A DNA stretch of 64,000 nt from Motacilla alba alba (taxonomy: Eukaryota > Chordata > Aves > Passeriformes > Motacillidae): assembly GCF_015832195.1 (NCBI RefSeq), contig NC_052032.1, positions 4,904,618 through 4,968,617 on the forward strand, written 5' to 3'. Shown here one piece after another: positions 12,801-27,800 of the stretch (its first letter is position 1; every line of letters begins with the position of its first letter). Under the pieces are notes generated by a model. The model did not search any database, was not told where the DNA came from, and saw only the letters and a list, made by a program, of their open reading frames with translations. Both the position numbers and the translations under genes were made by a program.

Positions 12801-15800
12801 CCAACTTGGATTCTTGGAGCAATTAATCCATAGCAGCTAAGAAAACCAGATTTAAAACCCACAAATAACAGCAAGGGAGATGATTACCTGAAGCAATTTA
12901 CAATTTTGTACAACTCAGAAGAAACTGAAGCTTTTAAATTTCCTTTTTTTTTAATTCTGTACCATATAAATGCTCTACCTTGATAGTTTTGCTGATTTTT
13001 GTCCTTCACATTTTCATTCTTGTCCTCTGTACCTGGATCAACATCTTGGAACTCCACCTGGGTCTCAGTATTATCCAGTTTGAGCAATGAGACAACTGGA
13101 GAATAGTGAGGAAAGGTAAAAGAGAAATCAGTAAGAGACTGAAAAAAATTTAAGTGGGGACAGTTTAAAAAAACCAAATCAAAACCAACCAACCAAATCA
13201 ATAAATAAAATCAAAAAAGTAAAAAAAACCAGCCACACCTCATAAACACAAACCTGGCTCTCTGACAGTTTGGAACAGGAAAATCTTTACTGATAATATG
13301 AGTATCTTTAAATACTTGAACTAATTATAAGGGTAACCACTCAGAATTCATTGCAAAGGCTCCTACTAACAAATGAAGATAAACATTTGCAGGTCCCCTT
13401 TGTAATGGAACAGCAAATCAATCTCTAGTGCATTTTTAAATGTTTTATGTTCAGCTTAGAGAAAAGGCTCAGAAGTTTCTCCAATGTGAGCATTGATCAC
13501 AAACCAATCTGCTGCAATCACTGCAGCAAGTCTCAGAATCAGCAAGTGTGCAGCACAGCTGTTACCCGAGGGGAAAAAAACTGAGTGGAAAGGAAATCAC
13601 AGACTGCAGCTCCTGAGTCCTTTCAGGATCTAATTCAAAACCCTGCCCTTCAGGATTCTCCATGGCTTTTGCACCTACCAGAATTAATTGCTCCAGTCCC
13701 ATCACCCAAAGTATTTATAACAAATTGTACCATATGTGTGCCTTACCACAACAATGTTATTTTTAACAACACTCCCTGCAGCCTCTGGGTCTGACAGTGG
13801 CTGACCCACCACTTGTCTGAGTCTTATTTTTACATTTACTCTCCCTTACCTATCCTTCACACCCCTACTCAGTTTTTAATCGAACTGCTAAGTGCATTTT
13901 TGGTTTTTTACCACCCCAAATCTTTATCTAATACCCATTGCTCTGTCTTACAATTTGTCATACTTTGCTGATCCCACTACTTTGTCAACAACTGAGTTTA
14001 AATTAACCCAGCCACAGTGGGAACAGACACAGCTGACTTGACTGATCAGTGGAATATTGGAAAACTTTAATTATCCAGCATAAACAAAATCAGGATTTTT
14101 TATACTCTCTTGTCTTCATTACAGGCAGTTTTCATTAAATTTGGCATCTTATTAAGGAAATTTTTTATTTACCCAAACATTGCTGTATGTGTGCACACGC
14201 AGCACCCTGTGACCATTTATTACAGACCTTACACAGGTACACAGCACTTGCTGTCCCACTAAAAGCTGCTTTACATCTTAGTGGCAAACAGAAAAAAAAG
14301 GGTTTTTTTTTCAAGGTCTACACATATCTGTCTGCTTAAGAAACTTGCAAGATTAAGCAGTATTGTAGTCTGCAAAGATGATCTGCATTTACTTTCTGCT
14401 GCAAGAGAAGCTGCCACTACTCCAGGCAGGACCACGAGTCACCAGATTTGTTCTTTATTTACCTCTCCCTGATGGGTTTCCCTGTGCTGGCTCCTCTGGA
14501 AGGTTTTCAGCTCCAGACTCACGCAGTACCTCTCCATTAGGCTGTGCCTGAAATGGTTTGGTTTGTATTTCACAGGCTCTCAGACCTTCAGGAGGTGGCC
14601 TGGAAGGATGCTGTGCTTCTGGAGCTGATTTCTGCAGCCAGGAGTTCAAAGGGACATTTCCTAATGCTCTGCAGGATCTTACAAGCACAGGCAGCCGTGA
14701 CTTCTTGGGCAGGGAAGCTGAGCCAGCCTGAAAAAGGCATGGAAAAAATGGGCTGTTAGTGACTCGTGTGCAACAGTCAAATGTAGGAAGTATAAACAAA
14801 CAGTCCAGGAAAAATAAAAATTCTCCTGTAAAATCAGGCAGCTGTCACGTTAGTTTGGAAAATAAAATTGCAATACCCTTGGCTACATGAGAAGTAAACA
14901 TTCAGAGAGGCAAAACACCCATTCCACTGGTACAAATTTCTCTAAGTCCCAGCTGTTCATGCATCTATAACCTTCCAGCTCCTGAAGCAGGACAGCAAAT
15001 CCAGCAGTGCCTACCAAAGGCTTTTAACCACCAGGTGTATTAATTAGCTCTGGATTTGTGGCTGCCTTAGGAAAACAGCTTCTTCTCACCCAAACTGACC
15101 TCTCTAACTGCTACTTTATATCATTTGTATCATAAATGTCTGCCAGCCCAGCAACTTTTCCCTTAAAACCTTTTTTTTTTTAAATTTGAGGATCCTCCTC
15201 ATTTTTCAACAACTCCTAAGCTTATTTTCCTTTCTTCCTTTAGTCTCCACTCAACATGTCCTACTTGCACAGCTTTGAGAAAATCAGCATAACTTTGCAT
15301 CAGCCACAGAGGACAATTATTCTGCCACAGAGAAGTCCTTTATGAACAAAACCAGTCTCTCCACCCATCCACTCTCTAAGCTGCTTCTAAAGGATTCCCA
15401 TTTCCTGCTGTAAAAGACATTCCCTCACTGGAGCTGGGGGAAGCTGCATTTCTTAAGTCACTACATTTTATCCTCTCACCTTTGGAAGACTCTGCATAAA
15501 ATAAATGTTCCCTGTTTAAACCCCACAGCATAAACCAGTGCTGCCTCCAGAAAGATAAAAGCATGCCATGTGTTGATGAGAGTTATGGAATTGTGTGTAA
15601 TAATAATAATAAAAACCAATAATGGCATGTTCAGATAGATTTAGTTTATAATTTTGCTGTTCATTTGCTCCACCAGTGCTGTTAAGTCCCCTAATTTCTT
15701 TCACCACCCAATGTATTCTGAAATACCTTTCCGCATTCACTTCTCAGCAATTACAGTCTTTACACAATTTAAAATCATAAAAAGCAAGTTCCATTTTCCA

Positions 15801-18800
15801 AATGCCATCCTCAATTCCTTTTGTACATATATGAGAACAGTATCCTTCACAGGCTGCAAAATAAATCCAGAACTTCCAGCTAACTAAACTGCTTTAATAA
15901 CACCAAACCATTTCCAGCTGTCTCAGGGCTGTGGCACAGACACATTTGTCACCCAGATTACCCAAAGGCCACTTCAGCTGGCTACATCAAATTATTTATA
16001 AAAGCCATTCCAAAGCCAAAGATACAGTGCATTAGTCCAAACAAGAAAGCTTTTAAAGCAACTCATTCAAGGGCTGCATTGAGGGTGCCACTGATTAAAC
16101 CAGGGAGGAATCTGGAAAATGGTGAATAAGAACAGCAAACTGAAACTCAGGGAAAACAGGAACTTGAAAAAGAAAAGAAAATTGCAGGAAGAATGAAAAA
16201 ATTGTGGAATGGTTTGGGTTGGAAGGGACCTTAAAACTCCTCTCATTCCACCCCTGCCATGCTTCCACTGTCCCAAGGTGTTCCAAGCCCCAATGTCCAA
16301 CCTGGCCTTGGGCACTGCCAGGGATCCAGGGGCAGCCACCTGTGCCAGGGACTCACCCCCCTCACAGGGAAGAATTTTTCCTAATATCCCATCTTCAACA
16401 TCTCAGTATCTTGCCCTCCTTCATCTTCAGGCCATTCCCCCTTGTCCTGCCACTTCACGGCCGGGACAAAGCCTTATCAACATCCCTTCATTTACACGCC
16501 CCTTCCTTCAGAAAAATGAACCCAAGAGGAACAAGCCAGGATAAAAATGAACCACTCCTAATTGCTGCCTCTCAGAAATCTCTTGATCACTAAAGTCATG
16601 GAAGCCACTCTTTGCAGAAGGTGCTACAACATTCCCTGTTAGCAGTGCACAAAATCAAAAGCAACGCTCCCCTTTGTCTGCTCCGCAGGAGCCAAGATCT
16701 TCAAAGAGTTTTCAACTTCACTTCCATCACTGCTGCTGAAACAATACACAGAAGTCTTTAGCAGACACTGTTTTCCCACCTCTTTGTTTGGGATCACACA
16801 CTGCCTGCAGACAGAAGCTTCAAAACTCACCTGGCCCGAGCGCTCCCAGAACAGGCTCTGTGCGCTCAGGTCCCAGACAAACACAACAAAGTGCCCCGTG
16901 CCACAGGGCACTCCTGGCCACACTTCTCAGGAAGCAAGACACAATGACAGGATGGTAAAAAAAGCCTAAAATTAAGATTTGAGTTTGTGGAAGTGTCCCA
17001 CTGACCCCTCCAGAGCTTGCTCCCAGATGTGATGCAAATCTGGAATTTTCTAGAACACTTTTGCCATTTAGACTTCATCAGTTCCAAATGCTCTAGTTGT
17101 GTACATTATGAAGAAACACAGACTCTCTTTTTCCAAAAGCTGAAATATTTACGAGTATGTGGTCCCAGGGAGGATTGAAATTCAATTAATTAATGTTCTA
17201 AAGCACGCTGAAGTAGGAGATGAAAAGCTCTGAACATTAAGAATAATTATCTAAAATATATTTGGCTTACATCTCTTTTCCTAATATTAAAAATCATACA
17301 AAAGCAAGATTTAATATTAGAAATGAAACATATTTTTTCCCTTTTATACATCTATTCCCTGAGTACAAAAAAGAGAATAAACTTACTTCATTTGTTCTAG
17401 TAAAAGAAAGTCTTTCATGCTGTTCACCCTTCTTATACACATTTTCTTGCTGATGTTCTGCTTCTGCATTTAATCTTGAATATTCTGACTTTTCTTCTGA
17501 GGCTCCTTTTTTGCCTTCATGTTTGAATCTCATGACATTACTCTCTAAAGTCATTGTTTGCATAGCTGCATCTTTCAATTCCACTTTCAACAACTGACTC
17601 GCCTTATTAATCTGTGGCACTGCATCTGGATAAAGCTTCTCCTCCCCATCAAAAGCTGATTTCAATTCTACTCGCTGCTTTAAGAATTTAGTGACCTGCT
17701 TGAAATGTTTGAGTTGAGCTCTTAGTTGAATAATCATTTGCCTAAGATCTTTTTCATCCTTTTTCTCTATATCTTCACTTGAACATTCTTCCTCTGTCGT
17801 GTTCAGATGATCTAACAGTTCATTTACAATTTTCATTTGTTCTTGTCTGCTGCACTCAGGAAAGAGGAGAGAAAAGACATGAATTTAGATTTTTATTTAA
17901 GCAAACAAAAATACCTTCCAAGAAACCCTTCTGCTGTGTTGTGACATATCTGAAATTCCCAGGAGGTTCTGTTTTCACTCACTAATGAATTACTCACTAA
18001 CAGAGTTTCTGGAACCTTTTCACAACATGAATTGTATCATGAATTGCCTCATCGTGGCTTTTCTCCTATTTAACACAGCAATATAAGAAATATGAATGGA
18101 TTCTCAAAAAAGTTTACTCTCTACCTTAAAAGTTAATTTATACCAACACCACACCAGACTCTAGGCCATATAATCATAGATTAGCCCAAGTTGGAAAGAA
18201 CCCACAAAGACCATCAGAGTGCAACTCCTGGCCCTGATGTTGACTTTTTGTGCAAATCTACTCCTCCATGAATTTCTAATGGAACAGGGAAGATGAAAAG
18301 TGAGAAATCAGCCAAAAAGCCTACAAAACCAGCTCATTACAGACACCAAACTGCCCCGTGGATAACCAGCAGCTCATGGACAGCAGTGTTTTAAGAGAAA
18401 CTGAAGCCAAATAAGAGGCATTTAAAGCACAAGCAAGCTCTGAAATTCTAGAGACAATTTCATGTGTCCAATAGAGAGCTGTTTGTGCCATTAAACATAG
18501 AAACCAGAGTTTTAAACAACTGCATTTGTATCATTTAGCATTTGAAATGGTAGAAGCTAACTAGGCTTTTTATGGCTTCCTCTGGCATCTAATGGCATTA
18601 GTGAGAATTCAGCTATGCAAAGCACAGGCTCATCACCCATCAGCCTGGTCATTTATACTTGAACACAGGAAAAATTACACACTAGAGTGGTAAAGATGAC
18701 GGTGCTAGAATTACTCATTAGCCAACTTTTAAGTAAAGATAACAAATAAACAATGTTTTCTCTTCATTTCTAAGGGAGTAGCATCTCCTCATTCACCACT

Positions 18801-21800
18801 AACTACTCCTGTGACAACTAAGACAATTTATGCCTGTTGGGAGAGTTTTAAATAGTAATGTGAAAATACAGAAATGCCTGAGTGAAGCCAAGTGCAGCAT
18901 GGTGAACACAGAAACCAAGGTTTGACTTGTGTAACTCCACTGGAGATTCTGCTCCCAGCACTGACAGGCACTGGAAAAGTCACAGAATTCTGCACATAGT
19001 CAGGCCAGAGACCAGGAAAGCAACTAGAGAAGGAAAAGGAGCTACAGGACAAGGAAAGGAACATGAGAATGATCTACAGCAAACTATAACTCAGTGCTCA
19101 ACCAGGAGATTTAAGCGGTGTGAGCATGAAACTGGGCTGAATCAGTCAGGGTGAGTGGTTTGCCTTGCTTGGCATTGTCCAGTTCCTATGGGAATGAGCA
19201 TTTCAGCTGGGAATTGATCAAACCCCAGTGTAACACACACACACACACACTTGAATTCCACTGGTGCCAGTAGGGCTTGTATAGATTTAGATCCACAAGT
19301 GTTTTCTCCTACATGAAAAGTGACCCAAGAGCTGAGAACATAGCTCAGCCAGTCCTACAGGTGGTGGCACTGGAAGAACCCATCAGTCAAGTGAGGACAG
19401 GGCCCCAACTCCCTAACCTGAGAGCAGCAAAGCCCTGTCCAGGCAGCCCAGGTGAAGTGGCAAAGGGCACTCAGTGTGCAGCACCATCCATTCAAAATTA
19501 TCCCTGTAAAAAGTCACTGTAACTCCAATTCCTCCATCTGCAGATCCTTTTACATGCTCTTTTTACAGCAGTAAAGTGTTGTCTCTTCTACCACACCAAT
19601 TTTCACTGGCCTGTGCTCTCAGATATTTTGATTTTTTCAAGAAAAATACCAGCTACTGTCAACTAAGCCCTTTGACTCTGTTAGACCCCATCCTGGAAAC
19701 AATCAGTCTCTGCAGTAAAGCTCCCTGGCTCAGAAACTTTGCAGAGTTTCTTTCTTGCAACGGGGTTTTTTTAAGGATTTCTACTGATAGTATGTTTCCT
19801 AATTACTTAATTGCATGATAGACTAAAATGGCTCTGAAGGTGCCTTGCCAATCTCTCAGGTAAATTAGACAGTGCCATTATCTAAATTCACTTTAGCAAA
19901 ATTACCTTATTCTCTTCTCAAATAGAAATACTGTCAAAAGCAGTGCACATCCCTCATACTCACGTAGATTCCAGCACAGATGTTCTATTTTCTCTTAGAA
20001 GAGATGTGAGCAAGTTCTCTTCTGTTTCATGTTCACTCATTCCTGTTCTCAAGTGTTTGTCAGTTGTATCATGCTCAAATTGAGGCTTAATTGGACTCCT
20101 ATAATGTCTGTCTTTGCAGAAACTCTCTGAATAGCCTGATGGAGTTATCTGTTAAAAAATTGCAAACATTGTCTTATTACACAGGTATGCAATGTTCTAT
20201 TAAATTCAGGGCTGTAATCTTTCTGTAATCAGGTTCTGTAATTCCTGATGCTCTTTATCTACATTAAGAAGCACCCACAGACATTTTGCTGACTATTTAT
20301 TAATAGAAAAGCTAATTAACATCTATTTCATATGATTAATTCATAGGGATCAGTTGTTTAGTAAGGAGTAAGAAGATTTCCCTGAAGGTCTTTATCTAAC
20401 AAGAGGTATGAAACTTCTGGAATGTTGCCTGCAGACTGCAGCTAACAATTTTATTAGCTCAGCTTTGAATCATTTGTATTTACAGTACAGATTCTGTCCT
20501 GGGATCTCCAGATTCAAGCCCTGATGGCTGGGACAGGACAAAACCTGGAAGCATTTACAAGCTGCCAACTTTCTTATAAAACATTATGGATGTGTCCAAG
20601 GGAATTTCTACCTGGGATCTCCACAGTCATTCAAACCCCAATTAAACAATCAAAATCTGCAGCAATGACATGAGAATTCAATCTGGGCCCATCTGGGTAC
20701 AATTCCCATCAGCAACAAGAGCCAAAAGAGTTTTTACAATACATCACTTACCTGTTTATCCACCTCACAAGGAAAATCCAAAGACACTTGAAGGCATACC
20801 TGGTAAACAGAGAAACACAGAAATTACAGATTTCATAGAGCAAAATATCATCCTTCTTCAACATGACAAACCAGTTTGCAAGCTGAGTTATTTTATGATT
20901 CCATGATGCTTTATCTCCCATTGATTAGATTGAGAGGCCAGCAGATTCCTGTTTGTATGAAAACACAGTTTACCATTTACCAAGCTATCAAGCATTTCAA
21001 CCCTAAAGAAGGATCTACAGGGCTTGTTCCTCAATCACAGCAAGTGAATCTCACACAGTTTGTACTCCAGGCCTGACTGCAATGGAGGCAGGAGCTCAAC
21101 CTGTGTGGATGCAGAAAACACCATTTCAAGGGACTCTGTCATCCCCACTCAGGGTGACTATGAGTACTCAAACACAAGACAATGAAAGCAATCTTGAATG
21201 CAAAACCAGCCCAGAAATACAGGAAAAAGCTTCCAGAAGACAACAATTAGTTGAAAGCAAAATCAGAAACCAAGAAAAGTATGTTTTGTTTGCAAAATAC
21301 TTTATGCTCTAAGAGAATGAAGACATTTTAAAGGCATGCAGGGAAGGGAGCACTGTCCCATAATGCTCCTACCTGACTGACCCTCTCACAAAACTGACTG
21401 TTCTGCACCTTCCTGTCATTGTCACCATCTTCAGGCTGCATCACAGGCTTCTCTGTTGTTTCAAGACACTACACAAAGTATGGAATGATGTGAAAATGTA
21501 GCACAAAAAAAAATACTGTGATATGAAACGTGCATAAATAAGTCAGTGATATGTCTTAAAAGAAAAATAAAAAAGCCTGTAATACAAAGTAACAAACACT
21601 GAATTAGATTCCTTCAACAAGATCAAAGAAAATTAATATAAACCCCAGGAATTACTCATATCAAATAAAATGAAACTTTATCTTATGCATTCCTTCATTT
21701 TTATTTAACCCTTCCTCCTCAGAATTTGTAGAACATATAAAAACCATTTAACCTCTCGTGACAAAGGAGCTCTGTATCCTCAGTTGTGTCCCCATTCTGC

Positions 21801-24800
21801 CTATTTTATTTTCCAATTTCCAGAATTTATTTTTATTTGCTACACAATTTAGGCTCTTCTCCAGCATTCAGGAAATAGATGCTTTTAAAACGAAGCACAT
21901 GTGGCTTGCTGTACACTAGAAAGATTTACTGTGCCACTGAAGGTTACAATCTGCTGTGTCTATGCCTAAATTTGCCCATTTGCAGCAAATGGTGCCAAAT
22001 CATCTTTTACTCCCTGTTTCCCACAGAACCCAACCCATCTCATTGCCTGAGCAAAGAGGAGGAGGAGGACTCAGCTTTTTCAGGAGCAGCACCCAGGTCC
22101 CTGACATCAGCATCACTGAGAGCAGGAACAGAACCCCTTTGCTTTGCTGGATGCTGTTGAGCACTTCCAGGGATCCAGAGGCTTCTCAGGGCACCCTGTG
22201 CCAGAGCCTGCCCACCCTCCCAGAGAAGAATTTCTTATTAATATCCCACCTAAACCTGCACTCCTTCATCTTCAGGCCATTCCCTGTGTCCTGTCCCTCC
22301 ATCCCTTGCCCCCAGTCCCTCTCCAGCTCTCCTGGAGCACCTTTAAGCCCTGGCAGGGGCTCTGAGCTCTCCTAGGAGCCTTCTCCTCTCCAGGTGAGCA
22401 CCCCCAGGTGTCCCAGCCTGGCTCCAGAGGGGCTCCAGCCCTTGGAGCATCTCTGTGGCTCCTCTGGAAACTCCAGTTATGCCCAATCCATGGGTAGGAC
22501 ACAGCCCTGACACAGAGGATCCCAAGCTGTGTGGGACAGAGTTAGTTCTGCTTCCTCAGAGCACTGGGAGTTGAATGGATGTGTGTGGTTTGATTTTGAT
22601 TTTTTAATTGAGTATGCATTGAATGTATGCATACATAAATACATATATAAAAAATATACATATATATATATACTAAATTAATGGGAAAACCCCTTTTATC
22701 TCTGAACCTCTTGCAGTACAAGCAAGTCTAATGGTTTTAGGTATGAATTTTAAAAGGCAGAAACTGGATGGTGCAGAGTATTAATACATTTGCCTTTTAC
22801 AGTTAGAATTCTATATGGAAAACTGACTTCCAAGTCATGCTTGGGTTATCTTGGTATTTTCACTCAGACTTGTTGTAGGATAACACAGAGTAAAGACAAT
22901 TTGAAAGCTGGTGAAAGACACAGAGAGGTTTAGGGTATATAACAAGGGCATGCATTACAAAAAAAAATTTTTGTTGTAATCATGGGATGCCAAAAATCCA
23001 ATAATTTTAACTATTATTTAAAAAAAAAAAAAACTATTTAGGTTGAATCTTGCTTGTTCAGGAAATTCAGGAAAAACCCTACATTTGTGTATAGAAAATA
23101 AACTTATTTGCACATGTAACTTATCCATGCAATGCAACTACCTTTTATGGGTCAACATTATTTAGTATCTGCTTTTCCCAGGCTAGTATTTGGTTTAGTA
23201 AGTGAGGATTCGTTAATGAAATTACTGCATAAGACCAACAGGTTGTAAATACACTGTGACAATAAATCACTGCAGGCTGAGCCTGATCCTATGGTCCTGT
23301 GTCTGAGAGGCTGACAGGTCCTGTACTCCAAGGAATATGACCTCATATGCAACAAAATATTAAAAGAAAGTAAGTGTCTCAAGGCCAGAAAGATAAGTCT
23401 ACCAAAAATAAGCTGCCTGTTTGCAAGTACTTCCGTGGAGACTGAAAACCAGGAGAATGTTTCTCCTAAGTGAAGCACTGGTGTGTGTGGTTTGCAAAGC
23501 TCCCCAGAGCCCTGAAGGCTGAGATCACTGAGGCTGCTCCTCTCTGAGAAGGCAGATGTTCAGAGGACAGCACAAAAGCAACTTTTTCCTCTCCTCCTTC
23601 TCCCTCCCAGCACGAGCAGGAAGCCAAGGAGCAGAGGACAAGGGGCTGTCAGAGCCTGCAGAGGCACCACCGAGCACACTCCTGATTTCTGCTCTGCCTT
23701 TGGGAAGGAAAAGCAGGATGGGAGCATTTTAAGACCCTGAGGAAGATCCCGTATCCAAACTCCTCATGTAACACAGATGTCAGTGTCACGCCAGCACTAC
23801 CTGCCAACAAATTCTAGCTGAAAAAACAGCAAAAAAATGTAAGGGGTTTTTGAGAGTGGTTGTTAATATGCAAAATACACTGTTGGGACAGCCACAGCCC
23901 AATATCCAGGTTGTCGTTTATTGCCACACCTAATAAAAAGATAGCTTTTGAACTAAAAACTTTTAACTAAAGATCCTTTCATTTTTGAGCTCCATAGTAC
24001 TACAGTCATTCTGGCGCTGATTAAAATCCATATTTAACTTTCTTATTTCCTTTCCCAGAACATTAAGGTCTATTTATATTTTACAAGCTTCACTCTGTGT
24101 CATTTTACACCTGATTCTGCAGTTTCTTCAGTGAGCAGCCCTGTATGTACCTGTCATGCCGAGAGGAACAGGAGCACACAGCATCCTGTCCCGATAATCC
24201 TGGCACAGGACAGGAATTCCTTTGGAATTCACTGTGGCATCCACGGGGATGCAGAGCCCTCTGCAGGATGACGAGACAAATTGCTAAAAATGTTAATTAT
24301 GGAGAGTGCAGGCACCCGGAGAGGGATGGCCCACCAGCTCTTCTCCCAAACCTCTCAGTGACACATAAACTCACTGTTTCAATAAAACCATGGCACACCT
24401 AAAGGTCTGTTTCTAATTTAAAATATACCTCAATTAAAGACAGCATGACTGTGTCTTAAAAAGGAAGAAGCAAAAATGTTTTGTGACTGTCCCAATATAC
24501 CTGCAGCACATCCAGGAAAAGACAGGAGCTTTTTCCCTGAGTTCTGCAGAAAAAAAAACATTAATTCCACAGTCCCAGTGGAATTGAATCAGCCAGTCCT
24601 GCATAGAACTGATTCAAACTATTTCTAATCTTGCTCTTTTGAGTTTAATTCAAGAATTCGAGACACAAAATACCAGCACTATCATAATTCCTTTTGTATT
24701 TTTTCCTTCCCCTTCATTACATTCTACACAACGATGGAACTGAAAGCAAAAGCCACAAAGGAACATAAAGACAAACACTACCAGCCACATTTCAAGTAAT

Positions 24801-27800
24801 ACTTTCCAAGCTGGAAGGGTCACCCAGAACCTCCTGGACAACCTTCACCACTCACACACACGTGGGGACCCAGCACCCAAAATGCTCCCAGTGCAAGGAT
24901 TTTGCCAAGGCCTCTCCTCCCCCACAGCTGAGAACAGTCCCAGCTCTGGGGAAATGAATGAAACACCCAGCAGGGATTATTTCCTTGCACCTCTCAGCAA
25001 CCCACTACAGTGCTGGCCCTTCTTTAGGTACTTCTCTATTCTATATGAAGAAATAGCCACATGTTTAGGTGAGCTGAAGTTCTGTTCTTTGGGTTTTGGC
25101 TACACTGAACCCTCCTATTTTGAAGAGATCTGAAGGAAACTCTTAAATAATTAGACACAGCCTGAGAATGACTATGCAATAGCAAACAGACCTTCAGGAA
25201 TAACTAAAATGGTTTTTAAGATATTGCTTTCTTTGTAAAATTAACTATTTCCCTCCCTTTCAATTGACAAAACAAATAGATCACAAACCCAATTAATATT
25301 TAAATGAGTATGTTGCTTCCCTAAAATCAACTTGACACATCACTGAACACTTGCATTGAGCTGCTTCTCTGTCGTGCTAACATGTTAAAGTTGTTTACAT
25401 CATTAATTTAAAAAGTTATTATAAGGAATTAGCAACCTCAGCCCCAAGGGCTTTACACTCCTGCACAGATGTAAACGACTCCACAAGGCAGATGAGATGT
25501 GAGAGTCAGACTCACTACTTTAAACCAGAAAACCTACCTCTCTGTGGTTTAGTATTTCCAGTGCTTCCTTTCCTTGAGACTCCTTTGCACAACAGCCAGA
25601 CTGTCTTGCCTTAAGTTCTTGATTAATTGACTGCAGCTCTTTGACCATCAGGAGCAGGTCAGCAACCTAAATAACCAAAGGAAGAACAAGCAGAACTCGT
25701 AACATGCAAACAAAGTGGGAAAACAAATGATGGCAGATAAATCTCCAGCTAAATGCAAGCTGCACTGGGTTTGTGTATCTGCTCCTGTGTTAATCTCCCT
25801 AGGTACAGAAACATGCTTCTGTATTTGTGAATTAGTGTTCAAGGGACCTTCATTTGGAACACTGTAGTTCACAGTCAGTTATAAAGTTTAGGTAACAAGT
25901 TTCATAACTCAGTAGCAAGAACAAACCTGAGGGCACTCACACAAACAGCTGATCTGAGAAGAAACATTTAATGCAAGAAAAAACAGTATTACTGAAAAGC
26001 AGCAGCATTCAGGAACAAGATGTTCTTCTTTCTCCAACCCTCTTTAAAAGCCACTCTCATTCTGAGCAGTTTCACAGACACAGAATCTGACTGGGCAGCT
26101 GGGTTCAAAACTCTCATGGCCACAAAGCCATGAAGTGTATCAAGAAGGCAATGTTTGAAGAAAAAAAGTGAAATCTTTTTATCAGACCAATTAATATCTT
26201 TGGAAAACCAGGTCAGCTTTCAGTCACACCCGTTTTCCAGTATGAAATTACTTATAAATAGCTTTTGCTAATGAGTGTCCCTGAGCCTTCTGAAGGGAAC
26301 ATGCTCAGAGATAAAAGCAGTAAAACCCCAGAATGGCACTGGGACACAATCTGGGGTTTTTTTAGGGACACCTGTTCCAAGTAAGACAAACTTCCTTCCT
26401 TCAGGCTACCCACCACCTCCAGAGCATGAGCACCTGCCTACAATTCAGCTGTCCCTGAGAAATAGAAAACTTCACTTATGCTCACTCCCAACCAATCATA
26501 TCCAAAATTATTCCTTGTCATGAACTGGTGCATGGATCAGATGTCACTGTGCAGGATCAGGAGAAAGAGAAGAGGTTTCTGAACTCCAATACTGATTTAT
26601 TATTTGGTCAGCACTTTCATCTCTCTGAACTTCAGTTCTCCTTACAGACAATAGAGACGCCCCTCAGGGTTATTTTATAGCATGCCCTATTTACCAAAGG
26701 ATTTGCAAATCCTGGGATGGAGTGTGCTCTACAGAACACAGTATAGACACCACCACCTCCATGCCTGATGAAGGCACATAAATACACACTGTGGGGTGCT
26801 CAAGGCAAAACCTTTCTTTGGAGTTGATGTAGATGAAGTTGAAACTTGTACTGAGTCAAAACCTTGAGTCCAGGTGTCCAAGACCACAAAAGCCTGGCTG
26901 CAAATCACTCAGCTTTCAGCTGACTCTGAAGCCCATGGGTGTAATAAAGTCTAATTAGTTCATAAAAGGTGGGTCACAAACCACAGAGATGGGAGCTTCA
27001 AATCCTTTCACATCTACCCAACTGCACCTAAATAAATGTTTCTGTGAGAGACACAGAAACTAGAAACAAAGCAGAATTAAGCCATTAGGAACAGTAAATA
27101 ATGAAAAAAGATCAATACCTTTTTTTTAAGTTCTTCCAGAGACAGATGGTCTATCTGAAGGCTTAAATGGTCTTGTTCTCCCAAACAGATACTCATATAG
27201 GATGTTTGATCTCCACAGAAAGATAGAGTTTCATCTGCCAAAATAGCCAAGGACAGACATTATTTCAGAAACTCCATTTGCAGGAAAACACAGCTCAGAA
27301 TGAACAGGACATTTCCAATAAGAACCTTCCAGTAAGTCTGTGGGAGGCCAGTTAGAATGTTTCATTCCCAAAATAAGCTTTCTGTTTAATTGAAAAAAAT
27401 TTGTCCTCCTATTTCTTTGTGCTTCTGTCACACAGACTTGCTGCATTTTCTGTGGCTGTATTTTCTGCGGTTATCAGCACGAGTTGTGAATGTAATTCTG
27501 AATTATAATTTACATATTTAGCATTACAATTAGAAATAATTTTTAGGAAGGATAAGTTAGGCATGAATAGTTATTCTATTTTAACTATAGTTTCATGAGC
27601 ACGAACTCAAGGTCTCAAGGAAAAATGCCAGGTTAGACAAAGTTAATGAACTTATTTTGCTTTTGGGTCAAAAGAATGCAGTAATTGGATTGAAAATAGT
27701 TACTTATTCACTGCCTCTGTAACTGCAGGAATTATTTATGTTTCAATAAACACCTGTTTATCTACAATATAAATGACAGTCAATTCTATAAATAAATTTC

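Larger units (their letters stand above)
8349..14462 (-). other. CDK5RAP2: CDK5RAP2 introns 25, 24 and 23 (exons 24, 25 interspersed)
   Basis: Introns of 1,899, 2,133 and 1,367 bases. Intron 24 has one CR1 3' end at 11886-12032. No other gene or repeat was recognised. Confidence 0.8.
14728..21372 (-). other. CDK5RAP2: CDK5RAP2 introns 22 to 19 (exons 20-22 interspersed)
   Basis: Introns of 2,659, 2,114, 603 and 573 bases. Contents: a TAA run near 15598-15612, CR1 fragments at 16201-16500 and 18172-18245, and an AC microsatellite at 19233-19250. Nothing else stands out. Confidence 0.78.
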
